A stretch of DNA of 42,362 nt, taken from positions 1 through 42,362 of the forward strand of contig CAJQKW010000001.1 in assembly GCA_905478975.1 (NCBI GenBank). The letters are read 5' to 3'. The DNA comes from an uncultured Pseudomonadales bacterium. Its GTDB lineage: Bacteria; Pseudomonadota; Gammaproteobacteria; Pseudomonadales; Porticoccaceae. Shown here one piece after another: positions 27,725-37,622 of this stretch (position 1 is the first letter of the stretch; each line of letters starts with the position of its first letter). The position numbers and the translations under genes are program-made. The notes under the pieces were generated by a model. The model made no database searches and was not told the origin of the DNA. It saw nothing but the letters and a program-made list of their open reading frames with translations.

Positions 27725-29548
27725 ATGGTCCAGTTAAATACCACAGTTGCTGAAGTCACTCAGCGTATCATCGAACGCAGCAGCAGCCTGAGAGCTGATT
27801 ATCTGCGTCAAGTCACAGAAGATCACAGTAATCGTCCCGAGCGCGGCAAGTTAAGTTGCGGCAATCTGGCCCATGGTTTTGCTGCCTGCGGCGAAGAAGA
27901 TAAGAACAGTTTGCGACTGATGGAAGCCAGTAATATTGCCATCGTCACCTCCTACAATGACATGCTTTCGGCCCACCAGCCCTATGCGGAATACCCGGAT
28001 ATGATCAAGCAGGCAATGCGCGAGATTGGCTGCACGGCACAGGTTGCCGGCGGTGTTCCGGCGATGTGTGACGGTGTCACTCAGGGTCAAGACGGTATGG
28101 AACTGAGTCTGCTGAGCCGCGACTTGATCGCCCAGTGTACGGCTATGTCTCTGTCTCACCAGATGTTTGACGGCGTATTGGCCCTGGGTATCTGCGATAA
28201 GATTGTTCCCGGACTGTTGATGGGCGTACTCAGCTTTGGCTATTTGCCAGCGCTATTTGTTCCCGCCGGTCCCATGGAGTCAGGCTTACCCAATAAAGAG
28301 AAGCAGCGCATTCGTCAGCTATTTGCCGAAGGCAAAATTGATCGCGAAGAATTATTGCAGGCCGAGTCTGATTCTTATCACAGTGCTGGTACCTGTACTT
28401 TTTACGGTACTGCTAACAGTAATCAGGTGGTTCTTGAAGCCATGGGCTTGCAGCTGCCGGGCAGCTCCTTTGTCAATCCCTCTAATCCATTGCGCGATAA
28501 GCTCACTGTTGAGACCTGCCATCAAATGGCCCGTATTACCGCTCTGGGTAATGACTATCGTCCGGTGGGTGAAATTGTCGACGAGCGCACCATGGTCAAT
28601 GCCACTATTGCACTCTTAGCCTCTGGCGGCTCAACCAATCACACCATGCATCTGGTAGCCATCGCCCGAGCGGCAGGCATTATCCTTAACTGGGATGATA
28701 TCTCTGAGCTATCTGCGGCTGTGCCACTACTGGCCAAGGTCTATCCCAACGGTCATGCGGATGTGAACCATTTTCATGCGGCGGGCGGCACTAGCTGCAT
28801 GTTCCGTCAGCTGTTGGCTGGTGGCTTTATGCACGCCGATGCCAAAACCTCATGGGGCACCGACTTTGGCGACTTCACTCAGCAGGCTTTCTTGGATAAC
28901 GACAAAGTGGTGTGGCATGAGTCACCCATAATTCCTTTGGATCTTGAAGTGCTGACCACAGTGGACAAGGCATTTTCTCCTGAGGGAGGCTTGCGACTCT
29001 TGCAGGGTAATCTCGGCCGCGGCGTGATCAAGGTGTCTGCGGTTGCCGCAGAACATCAGATTGTCGAAGCACCGGCTGTAGTGATTGAAGCCCAGGATGA
29101 TCTGGCTACTCTGTTTGAGTCCGGCCAGCTAAATCGCGACTGCGTTGTCGTTGTGCGCTTCCAGGGCCCCAAGGCGCTGGGTATGCCAGAACTGCACAAG
29201 CTGACCCCGATGTTGGGGATTCTGCAAGATAAAGGTTACAAGGTGGCACTGGTCACCGATGGCCGCATGTCCGGCGCATCGGGCAAGGTACCGGCGGCAA
29301 TTCATTTGGTACCTGAGGCGGCCAATGGCGGTTTGTTGGCTAAGGTAATGGATGGTGATGTGATCCGTGTTAATGCGGTCACCGGCGAGTTGCAATTTAT
29401 CGGTGATATGGCGGTGCTTGAAGCCCGTGATGCGTCACCCCAACCGGATGCCGGTCAGCGCGGTTGTGGACGTGAATATTTCGCCGTCAATCGCGGCAAT
29501 ATCAGCAATGCAGAGCAGGGTGCTTCATTCCTGTTTGGAGGCGTCTAG
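27725..29548 (+). CDS. edd: 6-phosphogluconate dehydratase
   Basis: From the ATG at 27725 this enzyme has 607 residues. It dehydrates 6-phosphogluconate to KDPG, the first committed Entner-Doudoroff step, and carries a labile iron-sulfur cluster. Family blocks seen are VTSYNDMLSAHQPY, GGVPAMCDGVTQGQDGMELS, CTFYGTANSNQ and the C-terminal TDGRMSGASGKVPAAIH. A TTG at 27710 would add five residues, but GCGGAG lies at the right distance for the ATG, and the E. coli N terminus agrees. It is the first gene of edd-glk-eda-zwf-pgl and sits behind two HexR-type sites. Confidence 0.97.
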   Translation: MVQLNTTVAEVTQRIIERSSSLRADYLRQVTEDHSNRPERGKLSCGNLAHGFAACGEEDKNSLRLMEASNIAIVTSYNDMLSAHQPYAEYPDMIKQAMREIGCTAQVAGGVPAMCDGVTQGQDGMELSLLSRDLIAQCTAMSLSHQMFDGVLALGICDKIVPGLLMGVLSFGYLPALFVPAGPMESGLPNKEKQRIRQLFAEGKIDREELLQAESDSYHSAGTCTFYGTANSNQVVLEAMGLQLPGSSFVNPSNPLRDKLTVETCHQMARITALGNDYRPVGEIVDERTMVNATIALLASGGSTNHTMHLVAIARAAGIILNWDDISELSAAVPLLAKVYPNGHADVNHFHAAGGTSCMFRQLLAGGFMHADAKTSWGTDFGDFTQQAFLDNDKVVWHESPIIPLDLEVLTTVDKAFSPEGGLRLLQGNLGRGVIKVSAVAAEHQIVEAPAVVIEAQDDLATLFESGQLNRDCVVVVRFQGPKALGMPELHKLTPMLGILQDKGYKVALVTDGRMSGASGKVPAAIHLVPEAANGGLLAKVMDGDVIRVNAVTGELQFIGDMAVLEARDASPQPDAGQRGCGREYFAVNRGNISNAEQGASFLFGGV

Positions 29549-29550
29549 CC

Positions 29551-30525
29551 ATGACTGAACAACGCTGGAATTTAGTCGCCGATATAGGTGGCACCAATGC
29601 ACGCTTTGCGGCCCTGCGTGAGGGTCAGCTGGAGAGCGAATTTGAGTTTTATCACTCGGTGGAAGAGTATCCCCAGTTTAGCGATCTGATTGTTAAGCTG
29701 AGAGCTGAAATTGCCCTGGCTACCGGTTTTGTCGGCGCGCCACAGAGCGTTTGTCTGGCCGTAGCCTGTCCCGCTGATGTGGAACATATCTCCTTTACCA
29801 ATAGCCACTGGGAGTTTACTAAGACCCATTTGGTTGAGTGGTTTGGTTGCGAGCAACTGGTGGTGATCAATGATTTTGAAGCCGTGGCTCACGGTATCAC
29901 TGAACTGGGTGCAGATGACTGTATCAAGATTGGTGGCGGTGAACCGCAGGCCCATAAGCCCGTGGGTATTTTAGGCGCGGGCACTGGTCTCGGCATGGCG
30001 GCACTGATCTCCCATAGCGATGGCTACCATGTATTGGATACCGAGGGCGGTCATGCTGATTTTGCCCCTGTGGGTCAGCGTCAGATGGAAGTCTTGACCT
30101 GTCTGCGTCAGAGCTTTAAGCGAGTTTCACTGGAACGTGTGCTGTCGGGGAAAGGTATCGTCAATATTTACAATGCCATCTGCCAGATGGAAGGCACGGT
30201 TCCAACATTGGCTACGCCTCCGGATGTAGTGGCAGCAGCACTGGATAACAGCAATCCTCAGGCGCTTACGGCGCTGTATACATTTTGTGAATCCATGGGA
30301 GCAGCAGCGGGCAATTTGGCCCTGACTCTGGGTGCCAAGGGCGGTATTTATATCGCCGGTGGTGTGGTGCCACGATTCAGTGAGTTTTTTGTCAACAGTG
30401 GTTTTCGCGACAAATTTGAAGATAAAGGCCGCTTTGCGTCCTACCTGGAGCCTATCCCGGTCTACTTAGTCACGCGTAATAACCTCGGGTTGTTGGGCGC
30501 GGCAAAAAAATTACAGAACGCTTAA
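29551..30525 (+). CDS. glk: Glucokinase
   Basis: This 324-residue bacterial glucokinase has the ATP-binding phosphate-1 motif VADIGGTNARFAAL. It also has GAGTGLGMAAL, the glucose-binding TEGGHADFAP and the late GGIYIAGGVVPR block. It phosphorylates free cytoplasmic glucose, so sugar probably enters without phosphotransferase coupling. The ATG lies two bases after the edd stop, with GGAGG in the end of edd. A hairpin-capable sequence overlaps its stop. Confidence 0.96.
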   Translation: MTEQRWNLVADIGGTNARFAALREGQLESEFEFYHSVEEYPQFSDLIVKLRAEIALATGFVGAPQSVCLAVACPADVEHISFTNSHWEFTKTHLVEWFGCEQLVVINDFEAVAHGITELGADDCIKIGGGEPQAHKPVGILGAGTGLGMAALISHSDGYHVLDTEGGHADFAPVGQRQMEVLTCLRQSFKRVSLERVLSGKGIVNIYNAICQMEGTVPTLATPPDVVAAALDNSNPQALTALYTFCESMGAAAGNLALTLGAKGGIYIAGGVVPRFSEFFVNSGFRDKFEDKGRFASYLEPIPVYLVTRNNLGLLGAAKKLQNA

Positions 30526-30550
30526 TTACAAATATCTAATTAGAAAGCGT
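30518..30550 (+). other. Possible intercistronic hairpin between glk and eda
   Basis: ACGCTT and AATTA (from 30518) can pair with TAATT and AAGCGT (ending at 30550), with a three-base bulge and an eight-base loop. It overlaps the glk stop codon and is followed by CTTTATT. It could slow polymerase or set mRNA segment stability. The evidence is weak. Confidence 0.25.
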
Positions 30551-30577
30551 CTTTATTAAAAACTTAAGGAGTAACTA

Positions 30578-31195
30578 GTGCGAGATCTTTTGGCCGGTAA
30601 TACGGTAATCCCTGTAATTGTTATCGATCGTGTAGAAGATGCTGTGCCCCTGGCAAAAGCGCTTATTGCGGGTGGTTTGAATGTACTTGAAGTGACATTG
30701 AGAACTGCAGCGGCGGAAGAGGGTATTCGCCAGATTGTGCAGCAGGTTCCCGGCGCGATTGTCGGTACTGGAACTGTATGCACCGCTGACCAGGTAAAGC
30801 TCTCGGAAGATCTGGGTTGCCAGTTTATGGTTTCTCCAGGCAGTACTGAAAAGTTATTAGCCGCGGCTGCGGACTCTTCCATCGGCTTGCTGCCGGGTAT
30901 CTCCTCGGCTAGTGAAATGATGCGCTGCATGGAACATGGTTATCAGGACTTTAAGTTTTTTCCTGCTGAAGCCGCAGGTGGTTCGGCGATGATTAAGTCG
31001 TTGTACGGCCCCTTTAGCGAGGCACGAATTTGCCCTACCGGCGGAATTGGTTTGCACAATGTAATGGAATATCTGTCCCTGCCAAATGTACTATGTGTCG
31101 GCGGCTCTTGGATCTGTCCTGCGCAGCTAGTGCGCGATCAGCGCTGGGATGAAATTGAGCAGTTGGCCCGCGAGGCCAGCCTGCTGGGTCAGTAA
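30578..31195 (+). CDS. eda: KDPG aldolase
   Basis: This 205-residue class I aldolase splits KDPG into pyruvate and glyceraldehyde 3-phosphate. E38 (VLEVTLRT) and the Schiff-base lysine K126 (DFKFFPAEA) are seven residues before the E. coli positions E45 and K133. The start is a GTG at 30578 preceded by AAGGAG. It lies 52 bases after glk and 74 bases before zwf, within the sugar operon. Confidence 0.97.
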   Translation: MRDLLAGNTVIPVIVIDRVEDAVPLAKALIAGGLNVLEVTLRTAAAEEGIRQIVQQVPGAIVGTGTVCTADQVKLSEDLGCQFMVSPGSTEKLLAAAADSSIGLLPGISSASEMMRCMEHGYQDFKFFPAEAAGGSAMIKSLYGPFSEARICPTGGIGLHNVMEYLSLPNVLCVGGSWICPAQLVRDQRWDEIEQLAREASLLGQ

Positions 31196-31269
31196 ATTAT
31201 ACAAATAATAATTCACAGCCTTGTACTGTATTTTCTGCTGCAAATGTTGCTGTAAATGGGAGCTTGATA

Positions 31270-32727
31270 ATGAACAACAATATTGATTTGGTACTCTTTG
31301 GTGCAAAGGGCGACCTCTCTGAGCGCAAGCTATATCCCGCGCTCTATCAGTTAGATCGTGCTGGCCTGCTGGGTGACAGCGTGCGCATTGCCGGTTTGGC
31401 TCGTCAAGATGTCAGTAGCAATGAGTTTATTGCCACGGTTGAGGAAAATCTCAAAAAGCATATTCCCGAGTCCGATTGGGACGATGCCACCTGGCGCAAA
31501 TTCAGTCGTCGTCTGAGCTATATGAAAGTCGATTTCTCCCACAAAAAAGATTTTTTGACCCTCAAAGAGTGGCTGGTTGAGAAGCGCACTGCGATCTATT
31601 ATCTGGCGACACCACCGAGTTTGTACGGCGCTATCTGCAATCACTTGGATACGGCAGGCTGCGTTGATGATTTAGCGCGCATTGTGCTGGAAAAGCCGAT
31701 CGGTAAAGATTTCGATAGCTCGCGGGAAGTGAACGCCACCGTTGGCGCACATTTCGATGAGCGCAATATCTACCGCATTGACCACTACTTAGGTAAAGAG
31801 ACGGTACAGAATTTGTTGGCCCTGAGATTTGCCAACCGCATGATCAATTCCCAGTGGGACAATACCTGTGTCGACAACGTGCAGATCACCGTTGCTGAGA
31901 CCGTCGGTATCGAAGGCCGCTGGGGCTACTATGACAATGTAGGTCAGCTCCGGGATATGATTCAGAATCACCTCCTGCAACTGCTGTGCATGGTGGCCAT
32001 GGAGCCGCCAAATTCATTGCAGGCAGATGAGATTCGCGCCGAGAAAGTTAAGATACTGCGCGCCCTAAAACCTATTGATAGCGAAAATGTTCTCGAGCAA
32101 TCGGTGCGTGGACAATACTCCGCTGGCTGGATTTCTGGCGAGCCAGTGGTTGGTTATAAGGAAGAAGAGGGCAGTCAAGACAGCAGCAATGACACCGAAA
32201 CCTTCGTTGCTCTGAAAGCTTATATCGACAACTGGCGCTGGGCTGGAGTGCCGTTTTACCTGCGGACCGGCAAGCGTATGCAGGATAAGGTCACTCAGGT
32301 AGTGATTACCTATAAGGAAATTCCCCACGCGATTTTCCCGGATAAAAATGGTGAGGCACAGAATCGCTTGATTATTCGTCTGCAGCCAAACGAGGGTATT
32401 GAGCTGGAAATGTTCTCGAAAAAGCAGAGTCTTAAAGAGCGCCTTAGCCTCGAAAAGCGCACGTTGAATCTGGACTTTTTTGATTCCTCTGGCGAGTCGC
32501 GAATTGCCGATGCCTACGAACGACTGTTTTTGGAAGTGATCAAAGGTGATCAGTGGCTGTTTGTCAGTCGTGATGAAATTGAAGCCTCCTGGCGCTGGTG
32601 TGACCAGCTGTTGGATTCATGGGCGGATAAGAAGGTTGGCACCAAAGCGTATAGCGCTGGAACCTGGGGCCCATCGAAAGCCGATATGTTGATGGAAAAA
32701 GACCAGCGTAGTTGGTACGAAGCTTAA
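31270..32727 (+). CDS. zwf: Glucose-6-phosphate 1-dehydrogenase
   Basis: From the ATG at 31270 this enzyme has 485 residues. The dinucleotide-binding stretch is FGAKGDLSERKL and the catalytic block RIDHYLGKE is at 169-177. It oxidises glucose 6-phosphate to 6-phosphogluconolactone, yielding NADPH (or NADH). A TTG at 31264 is in frame but lies too close to the GGGAG ribosome binding site, which fits the ATG. It comes before pgl in the operon. Confidence 0.97.
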   Translation: MNNNIDLVLFGAKGDLSERKLYPALYQLDRAGLLGDSVRIAGLARQDVSSNEFIATVEENLKKHIPESDWDDATWRKFSRRLSYMKVDFSHKKDFLTLKEWLVEKRTAIYYLATPPSLYGAICNHLDTAGCVDDLARIVLEKPIGKDFDSSREVNATVGAHFDERNIYRIDHYLGKETVQNLLALRFANRMINSQWDNTCVDNVQITVAETVGIEGRWGYYDNVGQLRDMIQNHLLQLLCMVAMEPPNSLQADEIRAEKVKILRALKPIDSENVLEQSVRGQYSAGWISGEPVVGYKEEEGSQDSSNDTETFVALKAYIDNWRWAGVPFYLRTGKRMQDKVTQVVITYKEIPHAIFPDKNGEAQNRLIIRLQPNEGIELEMFSKKQSLKERLSLEKRTLNLDFFDSSGESRIADAYERLFLEVIKGDQWLFVSRDEIEASWRWCDQLLDSWADKKVGTKAYSAGTWGPSKADMLMEKDQRSWYEA

Positions 32728-32781
32728 AACCGACGCTAAAAATAGAAGATTGAAATCGTAGAAAGGTAAAAGGTGAGTCTT

Positions 32782-33471
32782 ATGTCGATATTTAAATTTG
32801 AAAATACCTCAGTCCTGGATGCCGCGCTTACGGCCAAGGTTAGCGGGCTACTGGCAGCGGCTATAGCCGCTGAGGGCAAAGCCTCCCTGGTAGTCTCTGG
32901 CGGGCGCACGCCGGTGGGTTTCTTTCACCTTTTATCTCAGTCTGAACTCGACTGGTCCAAGGTCACCATTGCCCTGGCCGATGAGCGCTGGGTCAATGCC
33001 GACCATGCCGCGAGCAATGAAAAGCTAGTGCGTGAAAATCTGCTGATTAATGAAGCCCACAAGGCCGAGTATCTGGCGCTGAAAAATAGTGCTGAAAATG
33101 CCCTCGAAGGTGAAGTGGAATGCCAGCAGCGCTTGAGTGCTATTGATCGCTTTACAGTGGTTATCTTGGGCATGGGGGACGATGGCCACACTGCTTCACT
33201 ATTCCCCGGTTCTGAGGCTTTGGAGCGCGGTCTTGATATGCACTCCGGCGCCGACTGTATTGCGGTAACACCCCTGGATGCACCTCATCAGCGCATGAGT
33301 ATGACCTTGCCGCGACTATTGAACACAGAGTCTCTGGTGATCCATATCAGTGGTGCCAGCAAGCAGCAGGTACTGACTCAGGCGAATGCCGGAGATGATG
33401 TAATGGAATTGCCGATTCGCGCGATTTTGCAGCAGCAGTCAACACCGGTATCGATTTACTGGGCTCAGTAA
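32782..33471 (+). CDS. pgl: 6-phosphogluconolactonase
   Basis: From the ATG at 32782 this 229-residue protein matches the NagB-like 6-phosphogluconolactonase (DevB) family: VVSGGRTPVGFFHLL, ALADERWVN and GMGDDGHTASLFPG. It hydrolyses 6-phosphogluconolactone to 6-phosphogluconate, linking Zwf to Edd. A GTG at 32773 would add three residues; AAGGTGAG fits the ATG. It is the last gene of the sugar operon before a 321-base gap. Confidence 0.95.
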   Translation: MSIFKFENTSVLDAALTAKVSGLLAAAIAAEGKASLVVSGGRTPVGFFHLLSQSELDWSKVTIALADERWVNADHAASNEKLVRENLLINEAHKAEYLALKNSAENALEGEVECQQRLSAIDRFTVVILGMGDDGHTASLFPGSEALERGLDMHSGADCIAVTPLDAPHQRMSMTLPRLLNTESLVIHISGASKQQVLTQANAGDDVMELPIRAILQQQSTPVSIYWAQ

Positions 33472-33792
33472 TTCTTTTAAGTGAGCAGCTCTCTTCGCTG
33501 GTCGAGAGCCTTATATCCCGCTCTTGATATTTAACTGAGGTTTTACGGCCAGCATAACAAGCTAAAAGTATAAAAATCCCCTATAGCTTAAATCTCATAC
33601 TCAATATACGCGTCATTTTATCTCCTCCTTACCCTCTCTGTAGCGGCTCTGTGCGCTACCTCTGATCAATGTCATCTAACCTGTAATATGAGTGTTTGTT
33701 CCTGTTTTTAATGTTGCCATATGGATTAGGATTGCCGCGCTTCGAACGATATGAAGCTCCCTAAAAATAAGAATACAAACAAGGAAAACGTT
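33472..33792. other. Gene-free gap between pgl and the toxin-like gene
   Basis: This gap of 321 bases holds no convincing gene. It contains several small inverted repeats: GCTCTC/GAGAGC (33488-33509, no T-run, at best a weak terminator for pgl), AAGCTA/TAGCTT (33559-33589) and GTAGCG/CGCTAC (33640-33659). TTGTTC followed by TATGGA near 33695-33725 could be a weak promoter. AAGGA at 33781-33785 is the ribosome binding site that sets the start of the next gene. The base composition is more AT-rich than the flanking genes. Confidence 0.6.
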
Positions 33793-34998
33793 ATGGATCT
33801 TGCACTAGCAATTAGTAAAAATGCGCTATCACTGGCAGTTAAGCAGACTTCTTATAAAGAAAACGTTGTGGCTGTGAACACCTTAGTCACCAGTGTTTTA
33901 TCATCAAATTTACCAACGCTCAGTACTAATCCGCCAGATTGGGCAGACTTTACAAAGGCTTTTGAAGCAGCCGATGCCGGTGCGCTGACTTGGGTTAATA
34001 ACGTTATGGCGCGACTGTTAAATGTGCCCGACGAAGTTCAGAGTTATAACGCGACCATTAGCCAGCTGTTAGCCGATGCCAAAACTCAGGCGATGACCTT
34101 GGAAGCTGATCCGACTAATAAAACCGCATTGCAGACACTCAATACTGATCTCACCAATGTAAACAATACATTGAGCCTGGTGGTGACCTTTATCAGTGGT
34201 GCACTGACCGCGGTTAAAAACTTCAAAGACGAGCTGCCAACACTGGCTGCCAACCTACAGACTATTGCTACTAAATCAGCGGTAGATGCCAAGGCTGACC
34301 AGGCGCAGATTGACAAACTCAATGCGGATATTGATACCCTGAAAGCAGAGATCAAGAGCCTTACTGCTTCTATAGTGGCTCTGGCCATTGTCGATGGTAT
34401 AGCTCTGACTCTAGGTATTGTTGCCACCATTGCAGCCTTCCCTGAAGGTGCCTTGGTATGGTTTGTACTCGGCCCAGCAGTGATTGCGGCGACTGCCGTT
34501 ATTGCCATTGATGGCGTTAAGATCAAGGCCGATAACGATCTTATAAAATCCGACGAAAGTCAGATAACAGGGCTGACTGCTGATGTTGCAGCGCTTCAGA
34601 TTCTGTCGAAAAACTTTACCGCCATGTCTACTGAAGCCACCGATATCGAGACCAATCTGCAAGCTATTCTGGCTGAATGGCAGGCTCTGGAGTCTGACGT
34701 GGCCTTGGCCGTCAATGATATCAAGCTTGCAGTTACCGATGTAGGAACGGCTAACTTTACCGCTGTGGCCTCAGATATAGATGATGCCATCGTTGAGTGG
34801 GCTGCTGCCTACAAGCAAGCTGGTGACTTACACCTTGAACTGAATGTTAACAATGCTCAGCTGGAAGTGGGTATGACTCAGGCGCAGGTTCTGGCAGCCA
34901 CTGCCGCTGCTCCCACAGTAGACATCATTACTTACTACAATGGCATACAAAACACCCAGGCGAAGGCCGCATTGGCAACAGCGGAAACTATGGCTTAA
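33793..34998 (+). CDS. Putative alpha-helical pore-forming toxin of HBL/MakA (ClyA-like) type
   Basis: From the ATG at 33793, set by AAGGA seven bases upstream, this protein has 401 residues; an ATG at 33751 lacks a binding site. It is almost wholly predicted alpha-helical, contains no cysteine and has no signal peptide. Its layout is long amphipathic helices, a coiled-coil-like helix (about 163-190), a hydrophobic hairpin at about 192-216 and 218-240 broken by FPEG, and another coiled-coil helix (about 243-275). That central hydrophobic hairpin between long helices is the mark of the HBL/NheA, XaxA and MakA toxins of the ClyA superfamily. The assignment rests on architecture, not on a database match. 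It is alone: no second subunit, immunity gene or secretion gene is adjacent. It has its own strong terminator, so it is probably transcribed alone. Confidence 0.65.
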   Translation: MDLALAISKNALSLAVKQTSYKENVVAVNTLVTSVLSSNLPTLSTNPPDWADFTKAFEAADAGALTWVNNVMARLLNVPDEVQSYNATISQLLADAKTQAMTLEADPTNKTALQTLNTDLTNVNNTLSLVVTFISGALTAVKNFKDELPTLAANLQTIATKSAVDAKADQAQIDKLNADIDTLKAEIKSLTASIVALAIVDGIALTLGIVATIAAFPEGALVWFVLGPAVIAATAVIAIDGVKIKADNDLIKSDESQITGLTADVAALQILSKNFTAMSTEATDIETNLQAILAEWQALESDVALAVNDIKLAVTDVGTANFTAVASDIDDAIVEWAAAYKQAGDLHLELNVNNAQLEVGMTQAQVLAATAAAPTVDIITYYNGIQNTQAKAALATAETMA

Positions 34999-35026
34999 TC
35001 TTAGATAAGGTTTTAAAAGTAGGTTT

Positions 35027-35054
35027 AAAAGGGCTGGGAAACCGGCCCTTTTTT
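35027..35054 (+). terminator. Terminator between the toxin-like gene and pyk
   Basis: AAAAGGGCTGG (35027-35037) pairs with CCGGCCCTTTT (35042-35052, one G-U) around a GAAA tetraloop, followed by a T-run to 35054. On the minus strand the same hairpin is followed by four T, so it may also end pyk transcripts. Confidence 0.92.
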
Positions 35055-35141
35055 ATGTCTTCTAGGGTGGTTATAGTCGTAGACGAGGAGTCTATATTAA
35101 GTGGCCATCCATGGCCTGGAAGAGACGGTTTTTCTTGCTGG

Positions 35142-36587
35142 CTACTGAATAACGTCGCCAACTCGAACAATTTTTAAAGTGTTTGTGCCGCCGTGTACAT
35201 TGACAAAATCCCCTTTAGTAATCAGTACCAGATCGCCATCGGAAACGGCGTTGTGGGCGCGCAGAGTTTCCACTGCACGGTGATTAACTTCGGATGGATC
35301 TAACTCTGACGCGTGGAAGGGAACGGGTATCACACCTTTATAGAGTGCCGTGATCTCACAGGTGCCGAGCTTTTCCGCCATGGCATAAATCGGCAGGGAA
35401 GAGGTAATACGCGACATGATCAATGGCGCAAAGCCAGTTGCTGTCATGCATATAACCGCTTTAACGCCTTCTAAATGGTTAGCCACATACATGGCAGCCA
35501 GTGCCAGAGACTCATCGATGCTAGCAAAAGTCTGATCAATTCTGTGCTTGGAGCGCTGAGCGAGAGGGTGTAATTCTGCTCCGTCAATAATTCGCACCAT
35601 AGCTTTCACAGTTTCAATAGGGTACTTGCCCACTGCAGTTTCTGCCGAGAGCATTACCGCATCAGTGCCGTCGAGTACGGCATTGGCCACATCGAAGACT
35701 TCTGCGCGAGTAGGGGTCGACGCGGTAATCATCGATTCCATCATCTGAGTGGCAGTGATAACAACCTTGTTGGCCGCGTTGGCCGCTTCAATCAGCTGCT
35801 TCTGCACCGCCACTAGATTGGCGTCGCCAATCTCGACACCGAGATCACCGCGGGCAACCATCACGCCGTCGGCGCTGGCGATAATACCGGGTAAAAATTC
35901 ATCGGTAATGGCTTCGGCGCGTTCGATCTTGGCAATAATATGAGCACCGCTACCTGCTGCAACCAGCAGTTCGCGAGTCTCTTCAATATCCTCTTTCGAA
36001 CGGACAAAGGAGATGGCCAGATAATCGGTCTTCAGTGACGCGGCGGTTTTAATATCCGCCTTGTCTTTCTCAGTGAGCGCAGGAGCGGAGAGACCGCCAC
36101 CGAATTTGTTCACGCCTTTTTTACTCGACAGTACACCGCCCTGAACAACACGGCAGGTGACTGAATGAGGGTTGCGTGATTCGACGATAAAGGTCATTTT
36201 GCCATCGTCGAGCAATAGGGTGTCGCCGGCATCGATATCGTTGAGCAGGTCGCTGTCGATATGCACGCCATTCTGGTCCCCTGAATCAACATCTATCTGG
36301 CTGTTGAGGACAAAGCTATCATTTTCTAACAGGTCGATTTTCATATCGTTGAGAAAGCTGCCGATACGAATTTTCGGTCCCTGCATATCGCAGAGAATAC
36401 CCACGGGCATTTCCAGTTCGAGAGCGATTTCGCGAATCATGGCGGCGCGCATGGAGTGCTCGGCGGCGCTGCCGTGAGAGAAGTTTAAGCGGAAGACATT
36501 GACCCCGGCTAAAATTAGCCCGCGTATACCCGCTTCATCGTGAGTAGCAGGGCCCAGTGTGGCGAGAATTTTGGTTCTACGCGGCAT
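35142..36587 (-). CDS. pyk: Pyruvate kinase
   Basis: This 481-residue enzyme of the last glycolytic step makes pyruvate and ATP from phosphoenolpyruvate. Marks are [14 protein letters not shown] at the N terminus, the RLNFSHG block, [11 protein letters not shown], the magnesium/potassium-site region [12 protein letters not shown] and TQMMESMI. The C-terminal allosteric domain is present. Its ATG overlaps the end of gap by 11 bases, so gap and pyk are translationally linked. pyk and gap are HexR targets in Shewanella-type bacteria, which fits the operator found before gap. Confidence 0.97.
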   Translation of the reverse strand: MPRRTKILATLGPATHDEAGIRGLILAGVNVFRLNFSHGSAAEHSMRAAMIREIALELEMPVGILCDMQGPKIRIGSFLNDMKIDLLENDSFVLNSQIDVDSGDQNGVHIDSDLLNDIDAGDTLLLDDGKMTFIVESRNPHSVTCRVVQGGVLSSKKGVNKFGGGLSAPALTEKDKADIKTAASLKTDYLAISFVRSKEDIEETRELLVAAGSGAHIIAKIERAEAITDEFLPGIIASADGVMVARGDLGVEIGDANLVAVQKQLIEAANAANKVVITATQMMESMITASTPTRAEVFDVANAVLDGTDAVMLSAETAVGKYPIETVKAMVRIIDGAELHPLAQRSKHRIDQTFASIDESLALAAMYVANHLEGVKAVICMTATGFAPLIMSRITSSLPIYAMAEKLGTCEITALYKGVIPVPFHASELDPSEVNHRAVETLRAHNAVSDGDLVLITKGDFVNVHGGTNTLKIVRVGDVIQ

Positions 36588-37605
36588 CTTTTTGCTCCGC
36601 AGCGCTAGCCAGTAGCACTAAGGAGTTATCGAGCATGCGGTTGGAGAAGCCCCACTCATTGTCGTACCAGGCCATAACCTTGACCAGTGAACCGTTGACG
36701 CGAGTCTGGGTGGCGTCAAAGTTGCAGGAGAAAGGTGTGTGATTAAAGTCCACAGAAACCAGTGGCTTGTCGTTGTAGCAGAGCACTGAGCCAAGTGCCC
36801 CTTGAGACGCTTTAAGCAGCAGTTCATTGACTTCTTCAGCGCTGGTTTCGCGACCGGCATTAAAGGTCAGATCAACCAGTGATACATTAATAGTAGGTAC
36901 ACGAACCGCTAAGCCGTCGAGCTTGCCTGCTAATTCAGGCAGTACCAGACCGATTGCCACTGCGGCGCCGGTTTTGGTGGGGATCATCGATTGAGTGGCA
37001 GATCTGGAGCGGTAGACATCTGAGTGGCATACATCGCTGAGCTGCTGGTCGTTGGTATAGGCATGAACAGTAGTCATATAACCACTGAGGATACCAATGC
37101 TCTCTTGTAGAGGCTGAACCATTGGTGCCAGGCAGTTAGTGGTGCAAGAGGCATTTGAAATAATCTCTTGAGAGCCATCCAGAATTTGGTGGTTGACGCC
37201 ATAGACAACAGTGGCGTCTACGTTAGCCCCAGGTGCCGAGATGATAACTTTCTTCGCGCCAGCTTCTAAATGCATGGCTGCTTTTTCACGGCTAGTGAAT
37301 ACACCGGTGCACTCACAGACCAAATCAACGTTTAAGTCAGACCAGGGCAGGTCGGTTGGATTGCGTTCGCTAGACCAGTTGATCACGTCGCCATTAATGA
37401 CGATGGCATTGTCTGTCACTTCAACCTGCTGGTTAAAGCGGCCGTGAACCGTGTCGAACTGGAGTAGGTGTGCGCTAATTTCGAGGCTACCGAGATCATT
37501 GATCGCGACGATTTGGATCTGCTCACGAAGTTCTGGGCGTTCATAGAGGGCGCGGACTATATTGCGGCCAATGCGACCAAAACCGTTAATGGCGATTCTA
37601 TACAT
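36577..37605 (-). CDS. gap: Glyceraldehyde-3-phosphate dehydrogenase, type I
   Basis: This 342-residue GAPDH has the NAD-binding start [12 protein letters not shown], the catalytic C154 in [11 protein letters not shown] and H181 in [10 protein letters not shown]. It oxidises glyceraldehyde 3-phosphate to 1,3-bisphosphoglycerate. Because KDPG aldolase makes glyceraldehyde 3-phosphate, it joins the Entner-Doudoroff pathway to lower glycolysis. An Epd-like (erythrose-4-phosphate) specificity cannot be fully excluded by eye, but cotranscription with pyk favours GAPDH. It is divergent from hexR, with a HexR-type site 18 bases before its ATG. Confidence 0.93.
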   Translation of the reverse strand: MYRIAINGFGRIGRNIVRALYERPELREQIQIVAINDLGSLEISAHLLQFDTVHGRFNQQVEVTDNAIVINGDVINWSSERNPTDLPWSDLNVDLVCECTGVFTSREKAAMHLEAGAKKVIISAPGANVDATVVYGVNHQILDGSQEIISNASCTTNCLAPMVQPLQESIGILSGYMTTVHAYTNDQQLSDVCHSDVYRSRSATQSMIPTKTGAAVAIGLVLPELAGKLDGLAVRVPTINVSLVDLTFNAGRETSAEEVNELLLKASQGALGSVLCYNDKPLVSVDFNHTPFSCNFDATQTRVNGSLVKVMAWYDNEWGFSNRMLDNSLVLLASAAEQKDAA

Positions 37606-37622
37606 GATGCTATTTCCTTATA

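Noticed and set aside
33488-33509. Terminator after pgl
   Set aside because: GCTCTC/GAGAGC gives only a six-base stem and no T-run follows, so it was not listed as a terminator.
33670-33700. HexR operator upstream of the toxin-like gene
   Set aside because: Only the left half-site (TGTAAT near 33681) is present; the right half (GAGTGTT) does not match, so HexR control of this gene is not supported.
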